A stretch of 64,000 nucleotides of DNA from Tenrec ecaudatus (GCF_050624435.1 NC_134539.1:50066001-50130000), one strand, 5' to 3'; counted from the stretch's first letter, positions 17,460 to 29,345 are shown. Translations and numbers: made by a program. The notes: generated by a model from the letters alone, not told the origin.

Positions 17460-18705
17460 GTGCATATATGTGTAGGTTTAGTATTAAGGTAGTAGAAGGA
17501 CATTGGGCCTCCACTCAAGTACTCCCTCAATGCAAGGATACTTTGCTCTATTAAACTGGCATTCCATGATGCTCATCTTCCCGACACAATCGCTGAAGAC
17601 AAAGCAGTTGCATAAGCAAATGTGTGGTGAGGAAGGCTGATGGAGCCCAGCCATCAAAATATATAGCATCTGGGGTCTTGAGGGCTTGAGGGTAGACAAG
17701 CAGCTGTCTAGCTCGGAGGCAGCGAAGTCCTCATGCAAGGGGCACGCCAGGCTGCATGACCGCGAGGTGCCAAGGGGATCGGTTTGTTAGGCATCAAAGA
17801 ACAAAAAATCATGTCATTGTGTGCTCACCTCCCTGATAAGATCACTGAAGACAGATGGGTGCATAAGCAAATGTGGTGAGGACGGCTGATGGTGCCCAGC
17901 TGTCAAAGGATATAGCGTCTGGGGTCTTCGAGGCTTGAAGGTAAACAAGTGGCCATCTAGCTCAGAGGCAGCAGGGCCCGCATGGAAGGCGCACACTAGC
18001 TTGTGCGGTCGTGAGGTGTCAAAGGGATCAGGTATCAAGCATCAAGGAACATAAAATCATATCATTGAAAATGTGGGTGAGTGCAGAGTGGAGACTCAAA
18101 GCCCAATGGTAGCCAACCGGACACCCCTTACTGAAGGGTTGTGGGGAGGAGATGAATCAGGCAGGGTGCAGGGTAGCAACGATGAAACATATAACTTTCC
18201 TCTAGTTCTTAAATACTTCCCCCCACCCCACTATAATGGTTCCAATACTACCTTGCAAATCTGGCTAGACCAGAGGATGTACACTGGTACAGATAGCAAC
18301 TGGAAACACAGGGAATCCAGGGCGGATGATTCCTTCAGGACCAGTGGTGAGAGTGGCAATACAGGGAGGGTGGAGGGAGGGTGGGTGGAAAGGGGGAACC
18401 AATTACAAGGTTCTACATATGACCTCCTCCCTGGGGGACGGACAACAGAAAAGTAGATGAAGGGAGACATCAGACAGTGTAAGATATGACAAAATAATAA
18501 TTTATAAATTATCAAGTGTTCATGAAGGGAGGGGGAACAGGGAGGGAGGGGGGAAATGAGGAGCTGATGGCAGGGGCTTAAGTGGAGAGCAAATGTTTTG
18601 AAAATGATGAGAGCAATGAATGTACAAATGTGCTTTACACAACTGATGCATGCGTGGGTTGTGGTAAGAGTTGTATGAGGCCCTAATAAAATGATTTTTT
18701 TAAAA
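17460..18705 (+). mobile_element. LINE 3' UTR, longest copy of the common L1-like family
   Basis: Starts near 'ggacattgggcctccactca' and runs through 'ggatgtacactggtacagat', 'gtggaaagggggaaccaatt' and 'tgaatgtacaaatgtgcttt' to 'cctaataaaatgattttttt'. It includes two tandem copies of a unit of about 250 bases (17570-17820 and 17820-18065), each with 'gcataagcaaatgtg' and 'ctggggtctt'. No reverse transcriptase is included. Confidence 0.8.
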
Positions 18706-19555
18706 GTAGTACTTTGATTTTACAACATAAAAGAAGACTATCTTGCTGTGCTGAGCTACCAAGAGACCTACGTTTAATGAGGACTTGTAGGCTTTCTGAA
18801 AGGTGGGCGCCCACGGTGGTGGTGGGAGGGAGGGGGATGGGGGAGCTTAGCAGGAAGTTTGCCTTCACAGACTATATTTAAGGGCTGGTCATTGGATCCT
18901 TTAATGTCCCCTCCATCGCATTCCTAATGGGGACCCCTGATTCCTCTTGATGCTCCCTCAGTGATGAGTCCCGCATTACTTTCTAAGTTAGTGGCCTGTT
19001 GGCAGGAGACTGCCTCTTTGCCCGCATGCCACTTGGAATACTGGTTTAGTTCAAATTTGAGGGCTCTCCCTACAAACTTAATCCCTCCTCTCAGGTATAA
19101 ATAACCCAGCAACCTTCTACCAGAATTAATCGATTGCTTTGCACTGGGCACCGAACTAACAGAGCCTTAAGTTACCAGATCCCGGCCCTCAAAATGCTTC
19201 TGTTCTGGGAACAAAGGCTTCCTAAGAGATGTCTCCATGCTTTAGGCTTAAAGTACCTTCATACTCCCAAACCGGTATCTCTAGCCAGACCTCTCTTGGA
19301 GGCTGACCTGTATATCCACCTGCCTCTTGTCTGTCTCCACCTCGCTGTCTAAAAGACACCTCACCTTTGACATGACTCACACTGGAGGGCCTCCCAAACC
19401 TGTGCCTCCTCTTTCCTCTCTATGTGCTGGTCTCTATCCTCACCAATCACTCAGGTTGAGAATCTAGGAGTCATTTGTAACTTCTCCCCATTTTTCAGGT
19501 TCAAGAAAATGAAATCCCGACGTTCTTTCAATTCTTTCTCTTAAATATCTTAGAA
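18706..19555. other. Unassigned intergenic sequence
   Basis: Non-repetitive, no exon-like signal; a G-rich stretch at 18815-18842. Confidence 0.3.
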
Positions 19556-19575
19556 ACACACGCGCGCGCGCACGC

Positions 19576-19613
<38 letters not shown>

Positions 19614-19614
19614 A
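19556..19614. repeat. CA/CG microsatellite
   Basis: Mixed (CG)n then (CA)n run of about 59 bases, with one CAAA interruption near the end. Confidence 0.95.
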
Positions 19615-19639
19615 CTTCCTCTCTACCCACCACAGTGGT

Positions 19640-20083
19640 TCAGGCTAACATCCCAGGATGTGATCGATCAAACATGACCACAAATTCGTTGCAACTTCTC
19701 CCATCAGGGCTGGGCTTGTCAGTTGTTTTGGCGCACGGTGAACAAAGCGACATCGTGTGACTTCCGAGTTTAGACCTCAAAGAAAAGCCTTCCAGTTCAA
19801 GCTCTCCTTCCTCCTGGAGCACAGCCACTGTGTGAAGTCCAGACTAACTGGCTCGAATCCCATGGCCCATGGGATCGCTACCACCACAGAGCAGCCTTTT
19901 CAGTAAGATTAATTTAAGTCACAGAGCCTTTAGCTATCAGATGATGACAATCACAAGTGACCATCGGAAGGATGGTCCCGTGAAATCCAGCCCGAGTTGC
20001 TAGAATTGGAGCAAATAAACATTTGTATGAAGCTACTAAGTTTTGAGGTGCTTTGTTGTACATAATAGATCACTGATAGGCAG
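19640..20083 (+). mobile_element. Ancient MaLR (MLT1-like) solo LTR, fossil
   Basis: The 3' part reads 'gctactaagttttgaggtgc' and 'tttgttgtacataatagatc', matching the conserved end of MLT1 LTRs, with an AATAAA about 70 bases before the end. The 5' part 'ttgcaacttctcccatcagg' fits the same class. It is broken and old, consistent with pan-eutherian age. No internal region is present. Confidence 0.6.
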
Positions 20084-20107
20084 CGTGAAATCTAAATTCC
20101 TCCCTTT

Positions 20108-20290
20108 AAAAAAAAGCCAACTCACTGCTACGCCGTCAGTTCCGCCTCATAGAGCCCTTTCAGGACAGGGGAGAAGGTGGTCCCAGACTTTCTGGGGGAA
20201 GAGGAAGCCCCGGAAGAGCAGCTGGGGGTTCGCCCTGCTGGCCCTGCAGTGAGCAGCCCGATGCTTAACCACGGCATCACCAAGGCTCCT
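20108..20290 (-). repeat. AfroSINE, minus orientation
   Basis: 'aaagccaactcactgctacg' then 'cgtcagttccgcctcataga' and the end 'ggcatcaccaaggctcctgc'. Confidence 0.65.
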
Positions 20291-21320
20291 GCAATGCCTC
20301 CATTAGGCCTTGGTGAAAATGGGGTTGGGCTGGTGTCTGACCTCCACGGACTTCACAAGAGGGGAGGAGAATCGCTACCATCGCCAAGATGGGCCTTCAC
20401 CCTCCACACTTCTCGATCAAGGCTGACACCAGCCGCCCCACCGCCGCACTCCCTCCTTCTTGGCGGCTCGCGTAATTCACTGAAGTGGCCGCACAGACTC
20501 ACGTCATATTCGCTCCCCAAGGTGGGGTTTACTAGGAAAGCTAACAGGTTACAGGTGAGGATGAGAAGAGCTCAGGATGTACCCACCCCTCCTCTGCTGC
20601 CTCTCTGGTGTTCGAGCTTTCTGTGCCAGGATCGAAGAGATTCCGTGGGCAGAGAGCTTGGGGTCCAAAAGATCCTCTTTTTTGATGATGGTGAGATCTC
20701 CCTGCTGCTTCTGAGATGACTCATCCCAAAACCAGTGAGCCGGCAAACCGACCAACCTCGTTTCTGGTTTTTTTTTTAACCTCTGGTCACAGTTTCAAGT
20801 TTTCACAACCACATTAGGCCTGTTAACTGTCACTCACAACTGAACCGTGCAATGCGACCAGCGTCTTCCCCCATAGTTAGCCTGCGGGAGTTCCGAAACC
20901 ATGGCTGGAAGAGCCAGGAAATCAGTCCCACGGGGCTCAGAGGCCTGCAACACCTTTGTAGCCACATGGCCAGCCCTACATCGATACTACGGACGTAAGT
21001 CCCAACCTCCTGACACAACGTGCCGGCTGCTCCTTTGGACTCTTTGCCCAAAGCGTCTCCCCACATCCTCACCTTTGTCTGTGTGTTCTGTTAGAGGCCG
21101 TCTCCTTCTCTAGGCCCACATCTTCTCTACCCATTCCTCCCCTCCTGAGGTAGCGGCCCTTCTTGGGTGCTTCTAAAGCCCCTGCACTTTCCCTACGGTA
21201 GGATCATTTAAAATTTGACTTGTTTTTATCACTTGCCCGTGTGCTCTATAAGGGCCCTCCCTGCATCTTACCTACACCATTGAGTTGGCTCTCGTATCCG
21301 TGGCAACCTTACTTGTGTCA
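20291..21320. other. Unassigned intergenic sequence
   Basis: GC-moderate, non-repetitive. Open frames here (for example 20177-20719 plus, starting inside a SINE) have no recognisable domain. Confidence 0.3.
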
Positions 21321-21321
21321 G

Positions 21322-21440
21322 GGTAGAACCATGCTCCCTAGAGTGTGCAAAGGCTGATTTTGGGGGAAACACATTGCCAGGTCTTTCCTCTGCGTGGACT
21401 CAGCTCTCCTGCCTTTTGGTTACCTGTTGGCACCACCGTG
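21322..21440 (-). repeat. Older AfroSINE subtype, minus orientation
   Basis: 'aaaggctgattttgggggaa', 'gccaggtctttcctctgcgt', 'ctgccttttggttacctgtt'; antisense, diverged. Confidence 0.55.
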
Positions 21441-21678
21441 GTTTGGGGTCTAGCCCAGGTTTTCCCTGTGAAACAGCACATTCTGTTCTCCTGGAGATGT
21501 TTTATATTCTCACTGTCTAATCCAGCAGCCACTAAGTCTCAAGTAGTTATGTAGCGTTGTCACGTAGCTAGTGAAACTGAAGAACTAGGATTTATGTTTG
21601 AGTTCATTTTAATTCGCTTAAATGTAAGTGGCCCCTTGTAGTTAGTAGCTACCCTAGTGCACAGTGAAGGTCTAGCAC

Positions 21679-21893
21679 ACAAACCAAACATAACCTCACT
21701 GCCATTGAGTGGATGTGGACTCACGGGGACCCTAGAAGACAGGAGAGAACAGCCCCTGCGAGTTTCCAAGACTGCAACTCTTTACAGGAGTAGAAAGCTC
21801 CATCTTTCTCCCTCCAAGTGGCTAGTGGTTTTGAACTGCCGACCTTGTAGTTGGTAGCCCAGCATGTAACCATTACACCACCAGGGTTCCTGT
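21679..21893 (-). repeat. AfroSINE, nearly full length, minus orientation
   Basis: 'ctcactgccattgagtggat', 'tttccaagactgcaactctt', 'gccgaccttgtagttggtag', ending 'aaccattacaccaccagggt'. A well-preserved copy. Confidence 0.9.
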
Positions 21894-22655
21894 AAATACT
21901 GATGGTTTTTGGATATTTTTGAAAACTGAATGAAAGAGGGACATGGTCATGGTGGACAATTAAGATTGTAAATAGAATGCTATAGGTATAAGCAACATAA
22001 TGTCATGTACTCTCTCCTTATCCCTCCCATCCCCTCAGCCAAACACTACCTTAGCTTCCGATTCCTCGTCCTCATATCTGCAGTCCTAGTTCTTGAATCT
22101 TTACTGCCTGAGTTGGCTGCATTGCCTTGGTTATGCCCAGTTTAATACTGGCCCTCCTTTCAGCTGGGCCAGTCCTAAGAACTCTCTAACGACAAGATCT
22201 AGTCTAATCCGGTCTAGTCCGATGGAGCAGAAAAGACTCTTGCCAGAGAGCCTGCACATCATCACATGGTTCCTCTGAGGTCTGAGTGCCTCTGCTCTGG
22301 CTAACTGCCAACCCCCGACCAGAGGGGGCGGCAGTGCAAGGGGGGTTTACTGTGAAAACGTCATGGGTGGGGGGAGGGAAGAGCCACAGACTTACTCCTC
22401 TTACTGTCGCTCTTGGAAACTGTACAAACCCCAATCAGATGACGTGCAGTCCTGGCACAAGGGACAGATGACGGGCTGAGGAGAAAGGAGGAACAGGGGC
22501 CGGGCAGGGCAGGGCTGACTGGCGCCCGGGTGGGGTGGGGGTGGGGGGTCCACAAGGCAGGTAGGGTCGGGTCTGCAGTTGAAGAGCTGTCCAAAGACCT
22601 TGGAGGAGCAGTCTTTCCACAAAATTCTAAAATGTTCACAAGCCAAACAAACCAA
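21894..22655. other. Unassigned intergenic sequence
   Basis: Non-repetitive; includes G-rich low-complexity at 22528-22550. No exon recognised. Confidence 0.3.
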
Positions 22656-22659
22656 CAAC

Positions 22660-22862
22660 ACGAGGAAGAAGAAGGGAAAAAGCCCAAACAGCCCAGCCAT
22701 AGAACTGGTTCTGACTCATAGAAACTCTCTTAGGCAGGGTGGGACTGCCTCATGGGGTTTCCAAGACTGTGAATCTCCATAGAAGCAAACTGCCACATCT
22801 GTCTCCTGCAGAGCTGCCGGTGGGGTTGAAACCTGGTGCTTTACCCCTGTACCACCAGGGCC
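22660..22862 (-). repeat. AfroSINE, minus orientation
   Basis: 'gaactggttctgactcatag', 'ggggtttccaagactgtgaa', 'cctgtaccaccagggcccc'. Confidence 0.85.
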
Positions 22863-23029
22863 CCTTAAAACATTCACTACCAAAAAGGTCTTCCCTCCTC
22901 CCCCAATAACTCACTACAAAGATCAAAATCAAGTATTGTAAATAGGTATGCTGGCTATAATCTTTACAGAAGTGGATTGCCTGTTTTGTTCTAGATGGGT
23001 TCAAACAGCCAAGCCCTTGCACCACAGCA

Positions 23030-23249
23030 TACCAAAAAACCCAAAACACCAAACTCACTCCATCAAGTGGATGCCAGCTCATCGCAGTCCTATAGAACAG
23101 GCTAGAACAGTCCCTGTGAGTTACCGAGACTGTAACTCTTCACCGGAGTGAAAAGTCCTGTCTTTCTCCCTCAGTACAGCTAGCGGCTTCAAACTGCTGA
23201 CCTTGCAGTGAGCTGTCTAATGCACGACCACTATGGCACCAGGGCTCAT
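23030..23249 (-). repeat. AfroSINE, minus orientation
   Basis: 'caccaaactcactccatcaa', 'ttaccgagactgtaactctt', 'caaactgctgaccttgcagt', ending 'ctatggcaccagggctc'. Confidence 0.9.
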
Positions 23250-23634
23250 GCACCATTTCACAGGGGCTAATAAACAGTTATATTATATGTAGGAGTGGTA
23301 AATATACTTGGAGCAGTTTCTTGAGAATGCAAGTTGTGTGAAGTTCTTCACGGAATGAAAGAGAGTTTGGGGTTTGAACTGAGAAACCACCTGCACTGCT
23401 CAGGATTCTAGTAAATGATCAATAAATCTGTTGAGTGATTAAAATGTAACAATGATGCCCATTCTCGGTCACCAGCCCAGGATGTCTGGCCTAAGGTATC
23501 CTTAAATTTCAAACACAAGCTCCCAGCCCCTTCCCCTCTCCTGTTCACCATACATACACAGCTTGGCCCACTGAGGGTCCAAGGAGCCCCTTACAATAGC
23601 AGCTTTCAACATATTTTGACCCTGATCCTCATTA

Positions 23635-24532
23635 AGAAATACAATCCTCTCCTGATATGATCACTGAAGACAAATGGGTGCATAAGCAAATATGGTGAAG
23701 AAAGCTGATGGTGCCGGCTATCAAAAGATAAAGCGTCTGGGGTCTTAAAGGCTTGAAGGTAAACAAGTGGCCATCTAGCTCAGAAGCAACAAAGCCCACA
23801 TGGAAAAAAGCATACCAGCCTGTGTGACCACGAGGTGTCGAAGGGATCAGGTGTCAGGCATCAAAGAACAAAAAAATCATGTCATTATGATGAGGGGGAG
23901 TGCAGATTGGGGACTCATGACCCATCTGTAGCCAACTGGACGTCCCCTTACAGAAGGATTGCAGGGAGGCGACGAGCTAGTCAGGGTGCAGGGTAGCAAT
24001 GATGAAACATACAACTTTCCTCTAGTTCCTAAATGCTTCCCCTCCCCACCACTATTATGATCCCAATTCTACCTTACAAATCTGGCTAGACCAGAGGATG
24101 TATACTGGTACGGAAAGGAACTGGAAACACAGGGAATCCAGGACAAATGATCCCTTCAGGACCAGTGCTGAGAGTGGCGATACCAAGAGGGTGGAGGGAG
24201 GATGGGGTAGAAAGGGGGAACCGATTACAAGGATCTACATATAACCTGCTCCCTAGGGATGGACAACAGAAAAGTGGGTGAAGGGAGATGTCGAACAGTG
24301 TAAGATATGACAAAAATAATAATAATTAATAAATTATCAAGGGTTCAAAGGGAGGGAGAGCGGGGAGGGAAGGAAAAAAATGAGGAGCTGATACCAAGGG
24401 CTCAAGGAGAAAGCAAATGTTTTGAGAACGATGATGGCAACAAATGTACAAATGTGCTTGACACAGTGGATGGATGGATGGATTGTGATAAGCGTGTATG
24501 CGCCCCCAATAAAATGATTTTTTTTAAAAAGA
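23635..24532 (+). mobile_element. 5'-truncated LINE 3' UTR (L1-like)
   Basis: Starts within 'gatatgatcactgaagacaa' and ends 'ccccaataaaatgatttttt'. It is the same family as 17460 but carries only one of the two tandem units. Confidence 0.85.
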
Positions 24533-24850
24533 GAAAAGCTAGGTGGAAAGGGAAAAAAAAATACAATCGTCTCCCAGTGCTCACACTCAAGGCTTCAAAA
24601 AGTTTGTGGAGAAATTCCATATGTTTCAATTTCATTGTTTCACATGCTCTTTGAAGCCCCCTCACATATGTAAATGAAACAACAAAATAGTCTTCTTTCT
24701 TCTGTTCCTTCTCTCCATCCCTTCTTCCCCAGCGCCCCTCTCTCTTTACATATTGCTCTCTAACCCTTGATTTTCCCATCTACTGTTGAGTCAGGACCTT
24801 TGGTGTGCGTGTGTGTGCAATTTTATAAAACGTAAGCCCATGCCTATTTT

Positions 24851-24852
<2 letters not shown>

Positions 24853-24914
<62 letters not shown>
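24853..24914. repeat. (TC)31 microsatellite
   Basis: Uninterrupted TC dinucleotide run of 62 bases. Confidence 0.98.
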
Positions 24915-24917
<3 letters not shown>

Positions 24918-25034
24918 CTGGCAATAAAGTGGTTTTTCTCCCCAACAGTTTTACTGGCATATAATTCACACTCTCTAAGTCCAATGACTTAAATATATTA
25001 AATATACGTTCAGATATACAAAAACACAAGGGGT

Positions 25035-26605
25035 GCCCCCCCATAAAAATAATTGGAGAAAAACTCTGCTGGGCGGAGTTTTTATAGTATGCATTTTTCC
25101 CGCTAGGCAAGCAACTGGCTCTGGGTTAGTGCAGCCAGTGGCGTCCCCTGGAAAGGCTCTCTCTGGTCACAGTGACTTTTTCATGACAGTACGTAGGCTC
25201 GAACCTTGTTTTTGTGGTGGCTGATTCAAGAGAAAAGGGCGGCTTTAAATGTTGTTTCCTGCTGGGGGAAAACACCGCAGGAACTGCTGTGATGTTGAAC
25301 ACACCTTCCAAGGACAGCACTAGGGGAAAAACTCAAGTGTACAAGTGGTCTTCTCCTTTCAAAAAAGGTGAACTGTCCATTGATGACAAACTCGCTCTGG
25401 ATGTCCGTCAACTTCCCAAACAGATGAAAATGTGGACAAAATTCATGCGCTTGTGCTTGGAGACTGAAGATGGACCATTGAAGAGATGGGAAGCTATCTG
25501 GCCTATCTTAGGGCTCAGCAAATTTTAGCAGAAGATTTGAGAGTGAGAAGGGGTGTTGCGAAATTGGCGGCTCAGGTTCTGACTGACCGGGAAAAAGAGC
25601 ATCCAGTAGAAATATGCCGTGTTTGGAAGGAACAGCTCTGAAGCGACCCAGACTTTCCCCCCAAGGTCATTATTGGTGAGGAGACATGGTGCTATTCTTA
25701 CGACCCAACAGCAAACATCAGTCCAGCCAGTGAAGACACCATCGTCACCTCACCCAAAATAAACTCGTCAAGTGAAATCAAAGATCAAGACAATGCTCAT
25801 TTGTTGTTTTGATGAGAGGATAGTGCATTTGGAGTTTGTTCCACCAGGTCAGGCTGGCTTTTTTCGGGGGTGGGTGGGAGGGTTGTTTTGTTTTTTAAAT
25901 ACTTTTATTGGGGGCTCTCGCATCTCTTATCACAACCCATATATTCCTCCAATGTGTCAAGCACATTTGCACATATGCCACCATCATTTTTGAAGCATTC
26001 TCTTCCCACTTGAGCTCCTGATATCTGCTCTCCATTTCTTCCCCCGCCCTCCCCCGCCCACCCTCCCTCACAAACCCTTGATACATTATAGATTATTTTT
26101 TCAGATCAGACTGTTAATCAGGCTTTCTTTTTTAGAGGTTCTGAAGATTCCATAACAGTGTGTGACAAAAAGGACCTTATTTGTGGCAGACGGGGCATTG
26201 GTTTTACCACCACAACAATGCACCTGCTCACGCAGACATATCAGTGTGTCAGTTTTGGGCAAAAAACAGCATGCCTCTCTTGCCCCACACACACCTTACT
26301 CACCTGACCTCACTCTGTGCGACTTCTTTTTGTTTTTGCTAATGAAGAGGGACACGAAAGGACAGTGATTTGACCACTTAAAAGAGGTGAAGAAGAAAAA
26401 TGAGGGAGGTGCTGGCAGCCACGCAAACAGATGAGTTTGAAAAATGTTTCCAAGAATGGAATCGCAGATTTGACAAATGTATTAAGTGTAAGGGAGAGCA
26501 CTTTGAAGGTGATAAATTGTTTTGTAAAAAAATTTAAATACATAGCTTTGGGGGGGGGGAAAATTCCTTTTTTGGGTGAGAACCCCCTTGCATATTTAAA
26601 AAACA
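25035..26605 (+). mobile_element. mariner DNA transposon B, with nested LINE
   Basis: The ends 'ggggtgcccccccataaaaa' and 'tttttgggtgagaaccccct' look like inverted terminal repeats. Between them sit transposase pieces: FKCCFLLGENTAGTAVML and YKWSSPFKKGELSIDDK (N-terminal helix-turn-helix part), VIIGEETWCYSYDPT (catalytic region, Glu-Glu where DES is usual), and PYSPDLTLCDFFLF (C-terminal hallmark). Without the nested LINE it is about 1.36 kb, near full mariner length. Frames are broken, so it encodes no intact transposase. Same family as copy C at 42050. Confidence 0.85.
25893..26100 (-). mobile_element. LINE 3' end nested inside mariner B
   Basis: 'aatacttttattgggggctc' and 'tcaagcacatttgcacatat'; antisense tail of the common L1-like family. 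It splits the mariner just after the segment encoding CSTRS. Flanks 'gtcaggct' and 'atcagact' look like a decayed target duplication. Confidence 0.85.
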
Positions 26606-26639
26606 AAATCATATTGTTTTCAATATGTTAAATATATCT

Positions 26640-26830
26640 AAATACATAAAAAGTTGTACAATCATCACCATACTCAATTTGAGAACCTTTTCTTTATTCT
26701 TGTACTCATTACTATTAGCTCCATATTTCCCTCCCAATCTCCCCTTCCATAACTCTATTGTACTATTAATCTAGTTATTGTCTCTATAGATTACCTAGCC
26801 TGGATTTCATATAAAGAAAATCATATGAAA
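26640..26830 (-). mobile_element. Old L1 3' UTR fragment, minus orientation
   Basis: 'gtacaatcatcaccatactc' and 'tgtctctatagattacctag' match the antisense tail of ancient mammalian L1. Confidence 0.6.
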
Positions 26831-27275
26831 ATATATTTTTAAATTGTAACAACAACAACAAAATAAAACACAGAAAAACCTCAACCAAAAGAAAGCTGAA
26901 GATAGTAGAAACTGGAACAAATTTTAAATGGTCAAAAGGGAAAACATGATAATATGTTAAATTTTAATCGAACTATATCTGTAGTAATCCACTCCCCAGT
27001 GTACTCTGAGGACACTACTAGACATCTTTAGTCAATGGTCTGAGGGAGTTCAACAGAGGCTTAATCTGAATAGGGACTCTGCAAAGAGATTTTGGCTTTC
27101 ACCGTCATCCATAGCCTTCTGTACCCTGGGTGTTCAGAATTTAAACTCTAATACAATTCCCTCCTTTGATCTTGGATTTTATTCTGTGCAATCCTGAGAT
27201 CACATTGCTAGCCAGTTTCTCTTGCTAGTCCCTCTTCTTGAAGCGCTTCTAGTAACTTTGTTGCTGGTTTCTGAC
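26831..27275. other. Unassigned intergenic sequence
   Basis: AT-rich, with an (AAC)n run near 26850; nothing recognised. Confidence 0.3.
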
Positions 27276-27279
27276 TCCA

Positions 27280-27415
27280 AGGAGTCTTGGGGGTGCTGTG
27301 GGATAAGATTTGGGCTGCAAACTGCTGGCTGCTCCTGTAATGATTCCGTCTTAGGAACCCTAATGAGGAGTCAGAATCAACTCGATGCCAAAGGATTTGG
27401 TTTGGGTTTTGGCTT
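27280..27415 (+). repeat. AfroSINE, partial, plus orientation
   Basis: 'atttgggctgcaaactgctg', then 'tcagaatcaactcgatgcca' and the 'ggtttgggttttgg' tail. Confidence 0.7.
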
Positions 27416-27424
27416 TATGATTCC

Positions 27425-27615
27425 AAAAGGAGCCCTGGTGAGGATGTGGGATAGGTATGGGGCTGCTAACTACAAGATCAACGCTTCAAACCGCTCTCTG
27501 AAGAGAAAGATGAGGCAGTCTGCTTCCGTAAGAAACCCTATGGAGCAGTTCCCCTCTGTCCTATGTGGTCACCGAGTTGGAATTAATTGGGCAGTAGGGA
27601 GATTGGTTTGGGGTT
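27425..27615 (+). repeat. AfroSINE, plus orientation
   Basis: 'aaaaggagccctggtgagga', 'gggctgctaactacaagatc', 'agatgaggcagtctgcttcc', 'ctctgtcctatgtggtcacc'. It follows the preceding copy head to tail. The 220-codon open frame at 27222-27884 runs across these SINEs and is not a gene. Confidence 0.9.
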
Positions 27616-27814
27616 TTTCTGTCACTAGGCCTCTGGGGTCACTCACTATTGCAGAACCACACCTCAGAAAGGTGTCCTGCCTTCCCCCGAGACCAGAATC
27701 TCTTTGCCTATATATCCATCTACAATCTTTTTTCCTCTTTACTCTTCACACAAAACATCCCATCTCTTATTTTCTTTTCCGAAAAGACTTAAAACTGCCC
27801 TCACATCCCCAAAC

Positions 27815-28020
27815 AAAAGAAAACAACCGACACCCACTGGCGGGAAGTCATTCTGACTCACAGGGACCCTATAGGACAGAGTAGAACTGCCCTGTAGGGT
27901 TTAAGAGGCTGTGAGTCTTTACAGAAACAGACTGAGACATCCTTCACCCTTGGAGAAAGGCACCATCAATCTTTCTGGTCAGCAGCCAAGCGTTTTAGCC
28001 ACTGAACACCAGGGCTTCTT
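27815..28020 (-). repeat. AfroSINE, minus orientation
   Basis: 'gtcattctgactcacaggga', 'ccctataggacagagtagaa', 'ggtcagcagccaagcgtttt', 'ccactgaacaccagggcttc'. Confidence 0.85.
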
Positions 28021-28243
28021 TCCAGCTCTTGGAATACAGCATCCCCAGTTTCTACTCTCACCCCCATTAGACAGTAGATGCTTGTATGAAGCCATCACCT
28101 TCCCACTGGGATGCACTGGAACGGTATTTAATGCTGGGAATGCTGCAGTTCCCTTGCTAAAGAACATCACAAGATGAACTCAGCCTACAGGATATTTACA
28201 CACATACAATGTATTCATTAGCCCCTACTGTAACACCAGATAA

Positions 28244-28400
28244 AGGAGCCGTGGTGGGGCTGTGGGTCCGGCATTGGGCTGCTAACCAAAAGGTCATTGG
28301 TTCAAACCCCCAACTGCTCTGGGGGGAGACTCTGAAATGCACAACAGAGTGGATATGAAATAGATGGCAGTATGTTTGGTTTGGGGGGTTTGGTAATGCC
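28244..28400 (+). repeat. AfroSINE, plus orientation, shortened
   Basis: 'aaaggagccgtggtggggct', 'gggctgctaaccaaaaggtc', 'tggttcaaacccccaactgc', then a shortened body and 'ggttt' tail. Confidence 0.85.
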
Positions 28401-28439
28401 TGATAACCGAAGGAAGCACTTACAAATAGGATCTAATTT

Positions 28440-28530
28440 AATTCTTCCAGCAGCCCTCAAAGGCAGATACTGCTGTTTTCATCTTATAGATGAGAAAACG
28501 GAAACGCAAAAGAGCTAAATAACCCAAACT
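28440..28530. repeat. MIR fragment
   Basis: 'catcttatagatgagaaaac' then 'gaaacgcaaaagagctaaat'; MIR core. Confidence 0.55.
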
Positions 28531-29000
28531 TGACTCCACAGCTTTAACTACCATAGCAGGGAATTGAAGCATCGACCCTCTATCTTAGTCTGTGCTGGTC
28601 ACAAGTGCAGTATTTTTATGTTCAAGGGACAGTATACCTATGCTGGATAACACCACTCAATACTGCTCTGGGAGCGCTGAGACTGTTGGCTGTCCTTACC
28701 CTCTAGACTGAAGCTATAGAGCCTAAGAGAAGTCCCTACATGGCCTGGGAGAATAATTTATCTGTTTTTGCTCTCACGTGTCCATGTGCCCAAGTCTGAT
28801 GAACCCACAACTCCCTCCCTCTAAGAGTCAAGGTTGGCTCCTTCTCACATAAGCTATGTTCTTTCCTCAACCCTTTGTCAAGACCTTGACCATTAGGGAG
28901 GTGATGAACTCACTCTATCCATAGTACAGACAGAGCGGATCCCTTAACAAAACCACTGCTATTGAGCCGATCCCCACTGATAAGACAGCATAAAATTGTC
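28531..29000. other. Unassigned intergenic sequence
   Basis: Non-repetitive; nothing recognised. Confidence 0.3.
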
Positions 29001-29007
29001 CCACAAA

Positions 29008-29205
29008 GAGCCTGGTGGCACAGGGGGTTAAGTGTTGCGCTGCCAACTACAAGGTTGGTGGCAATGAAACCCCAGTCTTCCAAGTTTGTAATCTTTATGG
29101 AAGCACACTGCCACACTTTTCTCCCAATGAGCAGCTGGTGGATTTGAACCAACAATCTTTTGATAGTCAGCCTAACGCTTTCACCATGGCACCACTAGAG
29201 CTCAG
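29008..29205. repeat. Inverted AfroSINE pair
   Basis: Sense head 29008-29075 ('gagcctggtggcacaggggg') is followed directly by an antisense copy 29078-29205 ('tgtaatctttatggaagcac', ending 'ggcaccactagagctc'). Confidence 0.65.
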
Positions 29206-29228
29206 TAAACCTTATAAAAACCAGTTGC

Positions 29229-29345
29229 CCTTTGAGAATGATGATGGCAACAAACGTACGAATGTGCTTGACACAATGGATGGACGTATGGATTGTGATA
29301 AGAGTTGTAAGATCCCCCAATAAAATGATATAAAAACAAAACAAA
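29229..29345 (+). mobile_element. Short 5'-truncated LINE 3' end (L1-like)
   Basis: 'tttgagaatgatgatggcaa' to 'cccccaataaaatgatataa' and an A-rich tail. Confidence 0.85.

Noticed and set aside
20177-20719. 180-codon open frame
   Set aside because: Starts inside an antisense AfroSINE and shows no domain or splice support.
24853-24914. Possible CRISPR-like or satellite array
   Set aside because: A plain TC microsatellite without spacers; the genome is mammalian.
27222-27884. 220-codon open frame, plus strand
   Set aside because: It crosses two sense AfroSINEs, and the peptide is translated SINE sequence.
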